The notes below the pieces were generated by a model, which worked only from the letters and a program-made list of their open reading frames with translations, was not told the origin of the DNA and made no database searches. Positions 17,408-25,811 of a stretch of 64,000 nucleotides of DNA are shown piece after piece; the first letter of the stretch is position 1, and every line of letters begins with the position of its first letter. The DNA is from Saccharofermentans sp. (GTDB lineage Bacteria > Bacillota > Clostridia > Saccharofermentanales > Saccharofermentanaceae): the NCBI GenBank assembly GCA_024684815.1, contig JAIKWL010000057.1, forward strand, positions 1 to 64,000, given 5' to 3'. The translations under genes and the position numbers were made by a program.

Positions 17408-17791
17408 TCAAAGGACGTATGTAGATATCATCCTTCCGATATAACCGATATCGACATTGCCCTTAAACTCGAATTCAGCCGTAAATCCGTTATTGAACAT
17501 GATGAACAGTTCAGTATCGGGGAATATCTCAGCAAAACCGGCAGTCTGAATGGCAAAATACTGTATCTTGGAATAAGGCATCGATCCGTAGGATTTACGC
17601 TTTCCTGTAAGTCCCTGCACATCGATCGATATGATCCTCTTATTCGTAAACACGAGCTGGTCTCTGACCGTCTGGAAAGCCATAACTGCGGCTTCTCCCT
17701 CGATCAGAAGTCCGACAACGTCATTTCTTACGTTCTCGATCGGGATCTGCTTGAGGTTCCAAACCGAATTCTTGTTGAAATTAATAGCCAT
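17408..17791 (-). CDS. Bacterial PH-domain protein
   Basis: A 127-residue cytoplasmic protein that fits the bacterial pleckstrin-homology family (PF08000 type) along nearly its whole length. It has alternating beta strands with the characteristic DQLVFTNKRIISID core and a final amphipathic helix. There is no signal peptide or TM. The family's role is poorly understood and may be a stress-response or phage-related oligomer. It is convergent with the aldo/keto reductase (6 bp gap). Confidence 0.85.
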   Translation of the reverse strand: MAINFNKNSVWNLKQIPIENVRNDVVGLLIEGEAAVMAFQTVRDQLVFTNKRIISIDVQGLTGKRKSYGSMPYSKIQYFAIQTAGFAEIFPDTELFIMFNNGFTAEFEFKGNVDIGYIGRMISTYVL

Positions 17792-17861
17792 AAAAACGCC
17801 TTTCTTACTGTCATATCTTTACTTTAACTGCTCTCCTTTGAGCAGTTTTTATCAGTATAGT

Positions 17862-18344
17862 TTACTTCCTTATCTCCATAAAAACATCGACATCATTTCT
17901 GTCATATTCTTTGAAGCCGCATTTCTCATAGACATGGATCGCACGGGGATTATCCACATATACGCCAAGGTATATCCTGTTAAGCTTCAACTCTTCAAAG
18001 CCGTATTCCACGGACCTTTTCAGGGCTTCGGTACCGAAGCCTTTTTCATGCATTGAAGCGGTTATTACGATGCCCCACTCAGCCTCATCATCCTTGCGGC
18101 CGAAGAACTCTATGTTGCCGATGAACTTTCCCGTGGACTTCTCGATCATCGAGAACATCGTTGCATCCTTATCCATCTTGTCTTTGATGTAATCGATCTC
18201 CTCGGCTTCAGTACAAGCCGTGCGCCTCTCACCGATATACTTCGCAACATTCTCAATGTCATTGACCATTTCAAGATAGTCCGGCACAAGGTCAAACGAC
18301 GGCCTTACATATATGATTCTCTCTGACTCAAATACTTTCTCCAT
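17862..18344 (-). CDS. GNAT N-acetyltransferase, RimJ/RimL type
   Basis: An acetyl-CoA-dependent acetyltransferase of 160 residues. AGAGGA lies 6 nt before ATG 18344, so I prefer this over the longer frame that overlaps the upstream gene. Features are the N-terminal RIIYVRPSFD strand, the WGIVITASMHEKGFGTEALKR acetyl-CoA loop region and the C-terminal RIYLGVYVDNPRAIHVYEKCGF signature common to RimL-like enzymes. The acceptor (amine, antibiotic or protein N-terminus) is unknown. It lies 47 bp after the phosphotransferase gene, so the two are likely co-transcribed. Confidence 0.9.
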   Translation of the reverse strand: MEKVFESERIIYVRPSFDLVPDYLEMVNDIENVAKYIGERRTACTEAEEIDYIKDKMDKDATMFSMIEKSTGKFIGNIEFFGRKDDEAEWGIVITASMHEKGFGTEALKRSVEYGFEELKLNRIYLGVYVDNPRAIHVYEKCGFKEYDRNDVDVFMEIRK

Positions 18345-18391
18345 ATCGATCCTCTGCACTCTTATATGATTCAATTCTATGAGGCTGTTCT

Positions 18392-19090
18392 TCAGCTCCG
18401 CTTCTCCATTCTGCGTATGACCGTGCATACATGCACAGCATCAGCAAAATCCGCATCAGAGACACCGAGCGATCCGATGTCAGTTGCTACCGCCTTCTCG
18501 AAAAGTCCAAGCACTTCAGGAGCACATTCCTTTAGCACCACATATGTCCTTGCATAATCGAAAACAGCAGGCGCGATCCTTGCATTTATCCAGTCAATGA
18601 TGACAGGTTCACCGCCGTCAAAAGGCAGCATTACATTCAGGAAATGCATATCCAGGTGACATAAGCAGCTGCTGAACTTTTCTGAGAGCTTTCCAATCAA
18701 AGGAATTATCTCTGCCTTTTCTTCTTCAGTCAGACCGATGCCTGCAGTATCAGTCAGGTGCGGTATCTTGAGATCAGAAGTATCAGCAGCATGTATTTTC
18801 CTATACATCGCGGCAAGAAGATCAAAGCCGCCTTCAAAACCTTCAAGCATTTTCTTTTCAAGCGTATCACCTTCGATAAGATCCATCTTAACGATGTGCG
18901 GATCATCGGTGTCGTAATATCTGATGTCTGTCAGCCCGGCACGGCATGCCTCTATCTGCTGCTTCTTCTCAAACTCGATCCACTCCACGGGATAAGAAGG
19001 TCGGTATACCTTATAAGCAAATCCCTTATAACCCAAAACATCCGCCTGGGCACCTTTTCCTATTATTGTTTGTGTTCCGTCAAAGTTCAT
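18392..19090 (-). CDS. Aminoglycoside-phosphotransferase-like kinase
   Basis: A 232-residue member of the APH/choline-kinase superfamily. Visible are the N-lobe Lys in YKVYR, the catalytic loop CHLDMHFLNVM (His-x-Asp...Asn) and the metal-binding IIDWINA in place of DFG. It is shorter than typical aminoglycoside kinases (about 260 or more residues), so a small-molecule kinase rather than a resistance enzyme is likely. It forms a two-gene unit with the GNAT gene downstream. Confidence 0.85.
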   Translation of the reverse strand: MNFDGTQTIIGKGAQADVLGYKGFAYKVYRPSYPVEWIEFEKKQQIEACRAGLTDIRYYDTDDPHIVKMDLIEGDTLEKKMLEGFEGGFDLLAAMYRKIHAADTSDLKIPHLTDTAGIGLTEEEKAEIIPLIGKLSEKFSSCLCHLDMHFLNVMLPFDGGEPVIIDWINARIAPAVFDYARTYVVLKECAPEVLGLFEKAVATDIGSLGVSDADFADAVHVCTVIRRMEKRS

Positions 19091-19156
19091 ATTTATTTCG
19101 GATGAGCCTCATTTCATAATACTATCAATCCTAAAACGATCTTTTATTGGATGTTC

Positions 19157-19429
19157 CTAGTCTTGGTTATAGATTTCACTTCGGTGAGCAATTGATATTG
19201 CCACTATGACCAGCTCATCGTCTTTAATCTCAACCAGCAAACGATAATCACCTATTCGATAACGCCAGTATCCTTTTAGATTTGCAGTTAATGCTTTGCC
19301 GGAAGCTTTTGGATCATCACAATTCTCCAGATGTTTTTTTATCCACTTTGCAACAATCACTTGAACGGAACGGTCAAGCTTTCTAAACTGCTTCTCAAAG
19401 TCATCTGTTATAACCAAGGTGTACTTCAC
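19157..19429 (-). CDS. RelE/ParE-family toxin
   Basis: A putative ribosome-dependent mRNA endonuclease of 90 residues. I start it at GTG 19429, which overlaps the antitoxin stop (GTGA), a classic coupling; an upstream ATG in the same frame lies inside the antitoxin. Features are KQFRKLDRSVQ near the N-terminus, LKGYWRYRIGDYRLLVEI in the central sheet and the end IAHRSEIYNQ, all typical of RelE. Toxin activity is inferred from the family. Confidence 0.9.
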   Translation of the reverse strand: MKYTLVITDDFEKQFRKLDRSVQVIVAKWIKKHLENCDDPKASGKALTANLKGYWRYRIGDYRLLVEIKDDELVIVAISIAHRSEIYNQD

Positions 19430-19653
19430 AGATCCAACTCCGACCACAATTCACTTGCAGGTCTGGTCTTAAGAGTTCCTTCAGCCTTTTTGCGCTCGTA
19501 TTCTTCGATCATGTGAAGATCAAATTCATCTTCAAGCTTTTCAAAAGTAAGCCTTTTCATTAAGGAAGATACACCACAGCCATACATAGAAGAGGCTTTA
19601 TTTAGCAATTCCTGTTCTTTATCACTTACTCTTACGCTTATAATTGTGCTCAT
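19426..19653 (-). CDS. RelB-like (DUF6290-type) antitoxin
   Basis: A 75-residue antitoxin with an N-terminal ribbon-helix-helix segment (STIISVRVSDKEQELL) for DNA binding and dimerisation, and a C-terminal acidic/Lys-rich arm ending SELWSELDL that would wrap the toxin. AAAGGAGG precedes ATG 19653; the longer frame upstream has no support. It overlaps the toxin by 4 bp. Autoregulation of the pair is expected from the family. Confidence 0.88.
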   Translation of the reverse strand: MSTIISVRVSDKEQELLNKASSMYGCGVSSLMKRLTFEKLEDEFDLHMIEEYERKKAEGTLKTRPASELWSELDL

Positions 19654-19740
19654 ACTTATTGCCTCCTTTTGTATTACATTTGTCATACAAATGATAACAC
19701 GAAAAACAACTCTCTTCAACGATTCCGGCCGGCAACATTT

Positions 19741-21129
19741 TTATTTATCTTTATTTCTTTTATCGCTTATCTTATTTCCTATTGCAACACCGGCTGCGAT
19801 CTTCATCACGTCGCCAATAAATCCCGACCGAGCTCTCCTTCTTTCCTGAAGTTCAGCTTCCCATTCGGCTGCTTCCATCCTGCCGTGTTCATTGGCTTCG
19901 TATAACATCTGAGCATACTCATCAATGATGCTCTCAAGGCTTCTGTAGGGATTCTCATTGAGTGATTCGACCAGGAAGCTAAGACCTTCGACACTGCGCA
20001 TGTTATTGCTCATGGAAGTCCATCCGTAGTCAGGGATACTGATCTCGGAAGGCAGCTTATATGAATCGCAGATGCTGTTCCATTCAGCTTCATACTGCGA
20101 CATAATGTCATTTACTTTTTGCTTGACTTCTGTCACAGGAACCCTGTGAACAATATCATTCGGAAGATCGTGGTAGAAAACACTGATCTTATTGAAAGCT
20201 TTGTCGACCAGTTTAGAATCTATCATCTGATTGGTGCTGACAAGCTTCCTTAATTCTATATATTCGACATTCTTATCAGGTCCTGATGCTTCCTTCATCA
20301 TGCTTGCAGGATTAAACAGCCATTCATAAAGAGATGTCTGCCGGTCGCATTCGTTCTTTTGCAAAGCGTACAGCAGATATACCTGAGCCAGCTGCATATC
20401 CCTGAATATCTTCATTGCAGGGTTCGGATTGTTGTTTATGCCTTCATCGATCAGGACCGCCCACGGACTTTCACTGAGCAGTATCGTTCTGTAAAACAGC
20501 TTAGTATCCGTGCCGTCAATAAGTACCGACACATCATCTTTTTGCCGGATCTGATTAGAGAATGCCAGATTGCCGTTTCCGCCAAGGAATGGAGCACTGT
20601 ACTTCTTATGTTCTTTCATAAGTCCGGTAATGTGCTCTGTGATCTCTTCAAGCTGTTTTCTGTCGTCCGAAAAAACTTCGATCACAGGTGTATAGTTTGC
20701 CGGAAGAGTCTTAATATCGTAGTACCGCTGATAAGTAAACCCGTCATCTCTTGTAAGCGTGAACTTCAGATGATCAGTATATCTGCAGTTTGCCGTCACG
20801 AAAACATACGGAAATGCAAATTCCCTGTTCTGTATCTTAACTACCTGATCTTCTATATTGTCTTTGCCGACAAAGGTAACGGGATAACTCAGATCAAGTC
20901 TTTGTTCAAGATCTTTAAGCACGCATTCATTTGCAATGATCAGATCCTGTCGGTCAATACAACGCATCACTCGGAAAAGAAGATGCATCCAAATCAGTTC
21001 TTTTTCATCCGGGTTATCTGCTTCCTGAAGTGATTCTTTTATAGCATCAGCAGGACATCCGCAGGAAGGACATGCTGCCGCTCTGTCCGAGACCATATTC
21101 CCGCAGTCAGGACATTTGATCAGACCCAT
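19741..21129 (-). CDS. Zinc-ribbon protein of unknown function
   Basis: A 462-residue protein beginning with a double zinc knuckle (CPDCGNMVSDRAAACPSCGCP, shown by its four CxxC cysteines at about 5-24). I chose ATG 21129, preceded by GAGGAGG; the longer frame adds a 13-residue unsupported tail. The middle is an alpha/beta region with no motif I can name, and the C-terminal 25 residues are hydrophobic then basic (IGDVMKIAAGVAIGNKIS). It may be a stress or membrane-associated adaptor. It is followed by the antitoxin operon. Confidence 0.8.
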   Translation of the reverse strand: MGLIKCPDCGNMVSDRAAACPSCGCPADAIKESLQEADNPDEKELIWMHLLFRVMRCIDRQDLIIANECVLKDLEQRLDLSYPVTFVGKDNIEDQVVKIQNREFAFPYVFVTANCRYTDHLKFTLTRDDGFTYQRYYDIKTLPANYTPVIEVFSDDRKQLEEITEHITGLMKEHKKYSAPFLGGNGNLAFSNQIRQKDDVSVLIDGTDTKLFYRTILLSESPWAVLIDEGINNNPNPAMKIFRDMQLAQVYLLYALQKNECDRQTSLYEWLFNPASMMKEASGPDKNVEYIELRKLVSTNQMIDSKLVDKAFNKISVFYHDLPNDIVHRVPVTEVKQKVNDIMSQYEAEWNSICDSYKLPSEISIPDYGWTSMSNNMRSVEGLSFLVESLNENPYRSLESIIDEYAQMLYEANEHGRMEAAEWEAELQERRRARSGFIGDVMKIAAGVAIGNKISDKRNKDK

Positions 21130-21234
21130 GAGATGCCCTCCTCTCTTTGACGGGTCAGATACCGTCAAAAACGTTTATCTAATTATAAAAGATAATTACA
21201 TAAACAGTGAAGTTCTAAGATCTGATCCCTTTGC

Positions 21235-21825
21235 TTACCAGGGGAAATTTTCTATATCAAAGACCCCAAATTTAAAATCATCGATGCCGAGAACATACTC
21301 CTTATCCTGTTCCCAATTCAAGAGCATTATCTTTCCATCACCGGCATAGTAGACTCTGTATTCCGGCACACCCATATCTGTCTCGTAGCTTCCGATCTCG
21401 ATGACACCGTTGTTGTTCCTGTATACAAATACACGTTCAGCGCCATCTCCTCCATATACACACGGGCAGATCAGTTCATCCGTTCCGTCATTTTCCATAT
21501 CAAAGGAATACCAGTCAGGAGCTTCATAGTTATATCCGAATTGAAAAGCGATCGGTTCTTCATCGCTGTTATACAATGTCCAGCGGGCTCCTCCGAAGTC
21601 ATACTCACATGTGCAGAAGCATCTTTTATATCCCAAAGCCTTGCCGTACATCATTGTTATTATCCCGGGATCTGTTTCTTTTTCGTAGGATTCCTTGAAT
21701 GCTTTCCCGGTTCCCTGATCTTCGCTCCCCGAATGATTCAGGATCTTTTCAATCTGCCCGCATCCTGTATAGTTCATAAGCGAAAAGATGACCAGACTTA
21801 TTAACGGCACATTCTTAGTCTTCAT
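21235..21825 (-). CDS. Secreted lipoprotein of unknown function
   Basis: A 196-residue lipoprotein: signal peptide with lipobox YTGC (Cys22), linker, then a beta-rich domain with repeated tryptophan/tyrosine strands (WYSFDMENDGTDELICP, RVFVYRNNNGVIEIG). The DxENDGxxE element recalls FG-GAP/VCBS-like calcium-binding repeats, but only one is seen. It lies between the zinc-ribbon protein and the kinase gene on the same strand. Confidence 0.75.
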   Translation of the reverse strand: MKTKNVPLISLVIFSLMNYTGCGQIEKILNHSGSEDQGTGKAFKESYEKETDPGIITMMYGKALGYKRCFCTCEYDFGGARWTLYNSDEEPIAFQFGYNYEAPDWYSFDMENDGTDELICPCVYGGDGAERVFVYRNNNGVIEIGSYETDMGVPEYRVYYAGDGKIMLLNWEQDKEYVLGIDDFKFGVFDIENFPW

Positions 21826-21905
21826 GAATCCTGCTCCCCATTAACATTACAGATATTAATTTAATAAATGAGAAGAGCTGAGACTATCGCGAAAATAGGG
21901 CAATA

Positions 21906-22934
21906 TTATGCAGCCATGTGTTGGATAATTACCAGGATCAAGGAAGTAATAGCAAGTAAAACAAATGCCGCTGCAAGAACAAAAAGGAATTTGAATAAAC
22001 TTCTCTTAAAGAAGTTTCTGTGTGTTACAAACGGAAGCACATCAAATATGCCTGTCCATGAATTGCAGATATCAAGTCCTATGAGTATGAGAAGAACCAG
22101 GACGATTCTTTCCGCATTGTTATACAAAGGATCTTCACTGCCGTGAAAATCGATCACGGTAAGGAACATATAAAGATAGAAAAGAGTTGCCAGTATTATC
22201 TTCCATATTTTACGGGACCTGTATCCCGGCGGCGGGAACAGCGGTTTAATCTTCATGTTAGGACTGAGTCTTCGTCCCAGAACATCCGCTAATTCCCTTG
22301 CACTGGTATAACGGTTTGCAGGATCAAAGCTGGACGCTTTGGCAGCGATCTTCTGTATTCTTGAATCATTCGGAAATGCGCTTGCAAGCATCTTGCCGAC
22401 AGCATAGATATCACTTCTGCAATCAGATTGCATAAAACCGTACTGTTCCGGTGCTGCTACTCCGTCAGTTCCGAAAAATGTTGTATCTCCGCTGTTATTC
22501 TGCTTATAGATCTTAGCTGCGTCATAATCAAGGATCATGACATCTCCCTTGTCGGTAACCATTATGTTTGAGGCTTTTAAGTCTCTGTGGATTATCGGTC
22601 TTGGAGCGTTATGAAGGAATTCAAGGCCTTCGAGAAGGTCAAAGAAGTATTGCAGTTTCTTCTTATCAGGCATTGTCTGATCATTTATTACTACATCGAA
22701 CGTATTGCCCTGAACGATCTCCTCTATCACTATCAGGATCCCGTTTGTATCTTTCCAGACACCTACTATCGCAGGAATATGTTTATCTTTATGTGAAGCA
22801 AGGTATGTATATACATTCTCGTCATAATGTTCGAGCCGCTTCATCATACGTATATCGCCTGTCATTTCATTCATGACTAAGCTTCGTTTATTGTCGTAGT
22901 GATATAATTCTTTATACTCGGATAAGTTAGACAT
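21906..22934 (-). CDS. Membrane Ser/Thr protein kinase (Hanks type)
   Basis: A 342-residue eukaryotic-like kinase. The catalytic loop HRDLKASNIMV, the metal-binding motif written DYD instead of DFG, and an activation loop ending GVAAPEQYG are all present. The glycine-rich loop and Lys of the N-lobe are poorly conserved. Three hydrophobic segments follow (about 245-340), placing the kinase on the membrane. ATG 22934 has no ribosome site, and TATAAT on the same strand ends only 6 bp upstream, so the mRNA may be leaderless. It is divergent from an XRE-like gene with a spacer of 30 bp. Confidence 0.85.
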   Translation of the reverse strand: MSNLSEYKELYHYDNKRSLVMNEMTGDIRMMKRLEHYDENVYTYLASHKDKHIPAIVGVWKDTNGILIVIEEIVQGNTFDVVINDQTMPDKKKLQYFFDLLEGLEFLHNAPRPIIHRDLKASNIMVTDKGDVMILDYDAAKIYKQNNSGDTTFFGTDGVAAPEQYGFMQSDCRSDIYAVGKMLASAFPNDSRIQKIAAKASSFDPANRYTSARELADVLGRRLSPNMKIKPLFPPPGYRSRKIWKIILATLFYLYMFLTVIDFHGSEDPLYNNAERIVLVLLILIGLDICNSWTGIFDVLPFVTHRNFFKRSLFKFLFVLAAAFVLLAITSLILVIIQHMAA

Positions 22935-22936
22935 AT

Positions 22937-22950
22937 TGTAATTATACAAC
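22937..22950. promoter_or_regulatory. Shared divergent promoter/operator with TTGTA-N4-TACAA palindrome
   Basis: TTGTAATTATACAA sits between the kinase and the XRE-like gene. On the minus strand it contains TATAAT 6 bp from the kinase ATG. The inverted arms TTGTA/TACAA could be an operator for the XRE-like protein. Confidence 0.45.
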
Positions 22951-22964
22951 GCGAGGCATAGACA

Positions 22965-23393
22965 ATGACAGACAAAACCAAAGACCTGATGGACAAGCTT
23001 ATGTCTACCGAAACGCCTGAGGAACTCGGCAATTATCTTGAAGATATCAGAGATAAATATCCCAAAGACTTAAGTTCATATTTAAAGGCGATCCTTGAAG
23101 AAAAAGGGTTGTCTATCGCCGACATGCAGAAGAGAAGCGGTATCGACCGCACTTATATCTATCAGATCATGGACGGAAGCAAACACCCCAAAAGAGATAA
23201 GATCATAGACATTGCATTCGCATGCAAAATGACTCTTACCGAATGTCAGCGTGCTTTGGAGATCGCAAAGGAAGGGATCCTCTATGCCAAGAGCCGCCGT
23301 GATGCCCTGATCATCTATGCCATCAACAACAACCTGAGCGTAATGGATCTGAACAGTCTCCTTGAGGAATACGATCTGCCTCAGCTACAGTAA
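22965..23393 (+). CDS. XRE-family helix-turn-helix protein
   Basis: A 142-residue protein with a central HTH (about 40-100): LKAILEEKGLSIADMQKRSG and RTYIYQIMDGSKHPKR form the recognition core. The C-terminal 40 residues (AIEGILYAKSRRDALIIYA-like, then SVMDLNSLLEEY) are helical and may dimerise. GAGG precedes the ATG. It is divergent from the Ser/Thr kinase and may be its regulator or substrate, an inference from arrangement only. A terminator follows. Confidence 0.85.
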   Translation: MTDKTKDLMDKLMSTETPEELGNYLEDIRDKYPKDLSSYLKAILEEKGLSIADMQKRSGIDRTYIYQIMDGSKHPKRDKIIDIAFACKMTLTECQRALEIAKEGILYAKSRRDALIIYAINNNLSVMDLNSLLEEYDLPQLQ

Positions 23394-23418
23394 CAATCCG
23401 AAAATATATAAACATGTT

Positions 23419-23453
23419 TAAGCCCTGACAGGTTTCGATCCGTCAGGGCTTTT
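23419..23453 (+). terminator. Intrinsic terminator of the XRE-like gene
   Basis: AAGCCCTGAC (23419-23428) pairs with GTCAGGGCTT (23441-23450), followed by TTTAT. Confidence 0.85.
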
Positions 23454-23511
23454 TATGTATGCTGACAGCAGACCAAACATGTCATTGTTGCTGATAATAT
23501 ACCAATATACT

Positions 23512-23757
23512 TCAATCTACATCTTTGTTGAAAGGAGGTTTCTTTTCTGTAGACAAGCCAAGTATGTAATCGGTGGAAACGTTGTAAAGCTTACTAAGAT
23601 TGACCAGATGACGGACAGGAAGTTCGTTGGCTCCTCTCTCATATCTGGCGTACATGGTTTGAGATGTTCCGAGGTAAGATGCAACACGATCCTGAGTATA
23701 ATCAGAATCCTCACGAAGTGCTCTTATCCTATCAATGTACTTAAATGTTAGCGGCAT
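23512..23757 (-). CDS. XRE-family transcriptional regulator
   Basis: An 81-residue, single-domain Cro/CI-type regulator: YIDRIRALREDSDYTQDRVA and YLGTSQTMYARYERGANELP give a standard five-helix HTH, with a short basic tail. Its own upstream region carries two inverted repeats (23773-23788 and 23796-23815), consistent with autorepression. Whether it also controls the divergent VanZ-like gene on the other side of those sites is an open inference. Confidence 0.9.
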   Translation of the reverse strand: MPLTFKYIDRIRALREDSDYTQDRVASYLGTSQTMYARYERGANELPVRHLVNLSKLYNVSTDYILGLSTEKKPPFNKDVD

Positions 23758-23772
23758 GTAAAAAGTATATTA

Positions 23773-23815
23773 AGTAAAGATTGTTACTATTGAATTTAGT
23801 AAATATCTTTACTAA
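23773..23815. promoter_or_regulatory. Tandem operator-like inverted repeats
   Basis: AGTAA-N6-TTACT (23773-23788) and the perfect TTAGTAAA-N4-TTTACTAA (23796-23815) lie 15-60 bp before the XRE start; a third half-site GTGTAAAGAT follows at about 23823. They suit an autoregulatory XRE dimer. Confidence 0.55.
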
Positions 23816-23890
23816 TATCTTAGTGTAAAGATTCTATTTTATGATTCGTTTCTGACAGCGATCATCCGTAATTAAACAAAGGAGGCGCAA

Positions 23891-24340
23891 ATAGTTCGGA
23901 AAGTTGAAACATCACCTATCAAAGAGAATAGTCTGTTTGCAGTAAACATACTTATTCCACTTATATGCGGGCTTTTTATATATCTGACAAAAGCAGAAAG
24001 ATCTTTTCTATCTGATTTCTTATCTGTTTTTCGTTCCCGATTACCTGTCATCAGGTACCCATACATTATCAGGAGCTTCGCCTGCGATTATCTGTGGTCA
24101 TACTCATTGTTCTTCTGTCTCAGACTGATCTTGGGCGAAAGACTTAAAGGCAAACATAACTTGACGGTTATTTTGGTAACAGGTGTTGTTGCTGTCGTTC
24201 TTGAGACAATTCAACTGATCAATGCCATTCCCGGGACCTTTGATCTGTTGGACATACTTGTTGAATTAACAGCAATTACTGTTGCCTTCATTATAACAAC
24301 AATAATAGAACGGAGGTTCAGTTATTATGAAAAGAAGTAG
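23891..24340 (+). CDS. VanZ-like membrane protein with apparent ATA start codon
   Basis: An open frame of 149 codons free of stops from TAA 23873 to TAG 24338. It has no ATG, GTG or TTG until far inside, at TTG near 24098 and ATG 24107. AAAGGAGG (ending 23885) is placed 5 nt before ATA 23891, so ATA is the natural start, or an ATG was lost by mutation or base-call error. The product has about four TM helices and two family-like patches, CDYLWSYSLFFCLRLILG and IPGTFDLLDIL, recalling VanZ-like proteins (LPDFLWAYAL and GTFDPLDIL). It overlaps the next gene by 14 bp. Confidence 0.6.
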   Translation: MVRKVETSPIKENSLFAVNILIPLICGLFIYLTKAERSFLSDFLSVFRSRLPVIRYPYIIRSFACDYLWSYSLFFCLRLILGERLKGKHNLTVILVTGVVAVVLETIQLINAIPGTFDLLDILVELTAITVAFIITTIIERRFSYYEKK

Positions 24341-25133
24341 TTTAATAAGATCATTAAGCGCTTGCCTTGCAGTAACTATTTTTGCAGGCATGGCAATGGC
24401 ATCAGGCTCAAGCAGCTCAAAAGAGACAGGAAGTGTAACGATCACTGATAACACTACCAAAGCCACAGAAGAAGAAACAACAACCACAACAACAGCTAAG
24501 AAAAAAGCCGAGTATGAGATTACTCATACAACATTTACTCATTCCACAAATTCACTCGACAAAGAAAAATATTGTGGTGTTATAGAAATCAAGAATACCG
24601 GCGAATGCTGTATTTATCTTAAGGAATGCGCATTTGATTTTGAAGATGATGACGGTCACCTTCTTCAGGCGGATAAGCTGATTTCAAGTGCTCCGAATGT
24701 TATCGCTCCAGGTGAATACGGCTATTTCTTCCACGACGGATTGCTGGATGATGGTATCTCTCTTGATAATGGAATTAATCTTGTTCCGAATTTCACTGTG
24801 GAAGTGTGTGATAAAGGTGAGGCCGCTATTGTAGATTATAATGTTTCTGATCTCGATCTCAGAGAAAACGACTATGGCATGGGCCTCAAGGTAACAGGAC
24901 GAGTTGAGAATAATACAGAAGAAGATACAAGTTCTATTGATGTAATGGTTGTTGCTGTATTCTTTGACAGTGACGGGGAAATCCTTGATATAGGATTTAC
25001 ATATGCAGATGAAATGAGTGCCGGCGGAAAAACAAGCTTTGAGGTATCAACGATGCTTGGAAATCGTGATGTTTCTGTAGATGATGTTGCTGAATACAAA
25101 GTCTTTGCGAGGCAAATGTATCTGCAATTCTAA
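24327..25133 (+). CDS. Secreted protein with FxLYD-like domain
   Basis: A 268-residue exported protein. The signal peptide at 1-26 ends AMASGS with no lipobox Cys. A Ser/Thr-rich linker (TTKATEEETTTTTTAKKK) spans about 35-60, followed by two beta-sandwich-like segments. The second (about 180-265, with VTGRVENNTEEDTSSIDVMVVAVFFDSDGE) matches the pattern of FxLYD domains. Function unknown; probably cell-wall associated. GGAGG lies 9 nt before the ATG, inside the preceding gene, so the two are coupled. Confidence 0.82.
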   Translation: MKRSSLIRSLSACLAVTIFAGMAMASGSSSSKETGSVTITDNTTKATEEETTTTTTAKKKAEYEITHTTFTHSTNSLDKEKYCGVIEIKNTGECCIYLKECAFDFEDDDGHLLQADKLISSAPNVIAPGEYGYFFHDGLLDDGISLDNGINLVPNFTVEVCDKGEAAIVDYNVSDLDLRENDYGMGLKVTGRVENNTEEDTSSIDVMVVAVFFDSDGEILDIGFTYADEMSAGGKTSFEVSTMLGNRDVSVDDVAEYKVFARQMYLQF

Positions 25134-25139
25134 AATGGA

Positions 25140-25343
25140 ATGGTGATTACTATGGCTCAGATCAAAAAAGAATCCAAGATCATGAACATGAAGCTCGATA
25201 AGACCGTTTACGATAAATTGGATCATTTCTGTGAAGAGACAGGTCTATCTAAAACAGCCGCGACAGAAAAAATACTCGATAAGTTCTTAACAGAGTATTT
25301 TGACCGTCCGGAAAGTAAACGAAGCTTATTCTACGCTGATTAA
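25140..25343 (+). CDS. Small ribbon-helix-helix-type protein
   Basis: A 67-residue protein: basic N-terminus, a strand MNMKLDKTVYDKLDHF and helices typical of CopG/RHH DNA-binding antitoxins (ETGLSKTAATEKILDKFL). No toxin gene is adjacent, so it may be a solitary regulator. ATG 25140 or 25152 are both possible; neither has a strong ribosome site. A perfect bidirectional terminator follows. Confidence 0.75.
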   Translation: MVITMAQIKKESKIMNMKLDKTVYDKLDHFCEETGLSKTAATEKILDKFLTEYFDRPESKRSLFYAD

Positions 25344-25354
25344 TCATATCTAAA

Positions 25355-25387
25355 ATAATGGCTGTCTTCACTCAAGACAGCCATTAT
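25355..25387. terminator. Bidirectional intrinsic terminator
   Basis: Perfect 14-bp stem ATAATGGCTGTCTT (25355-25368) with its complement at 25374-25387 over a 5-nt loop, between convergent genes. The U-tract is weak on both sides. Confidence 0.7.
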
Positions 25388-25409
25388 GCTTTATAGTTAA
25401 ACAACTTTG

Positions 25410-25811
25410 TCAGATAAACACCACACTATACATATCTTTTATTGCCACTGTCTCTCCATCAGTGAAGACGATCGTATTGTTGTACTGGTCAATGGTCCTG
25501 GCATTGCCGACCTTTGAAGCGTATCTTCCGCCGTCCTTCTTCTTGTCAGGAATAAAATATGTGACTCTGATCATGGGACGGTCCTGAAGTCTCGATGCCA
25601 GTTCTCCTAACTGACGGTTTAATTCATTTATCTCGTCTTCGAGCATCTCTCGCCTGCTGTCAGTGAGTCTTTCTGTTTCCTCAACGGCATCTTCGTATCC
25701 GACGAGGGCTGCAAAGGGTGAGAACTGGGCTGCCCTGTCATGTATAGACATGGGCGGAAGATCAGGATACTGAGGTCTTTTAAGATTTTTGATGTCATCG
25801 TAGGATCTCAT
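25410..25811 (-). CDS. YolD-like family protein
   Basis: A 133-residue YolD-like protein. The N-terminal part has the family hallmark MSIHDRAAQFSPFAALVGYEDAV, followed by a helix of about 30 residues and a C-terminal beta domain. YolD proteins are regularly encoded with Y-family DNA polymerases and are thought to regulate them. Here the start overlaps the stop of the polymerase gene by 4 bp, supporting a functional pair. Confidence 0.93.
   Translation of the reverse strand: MRSYDDIKNLKRPQYPDLPPMSIHDRAAQFSPFAALVGYEDAVEETERLTDSRREMLEDEINELNRQLGELASRLQDRPMIRVTYFIPDKKKDGGRYASKVGNARTIDQYNNTIVFTDGETVAIKDMYSVVFI

Noticed and set aside
20359..21033. Long plus-strand open frame of 224 codons
   Set aside because: Antisense shadow of the zinc-ribbon gene; no ribosome site or recognisable domain.
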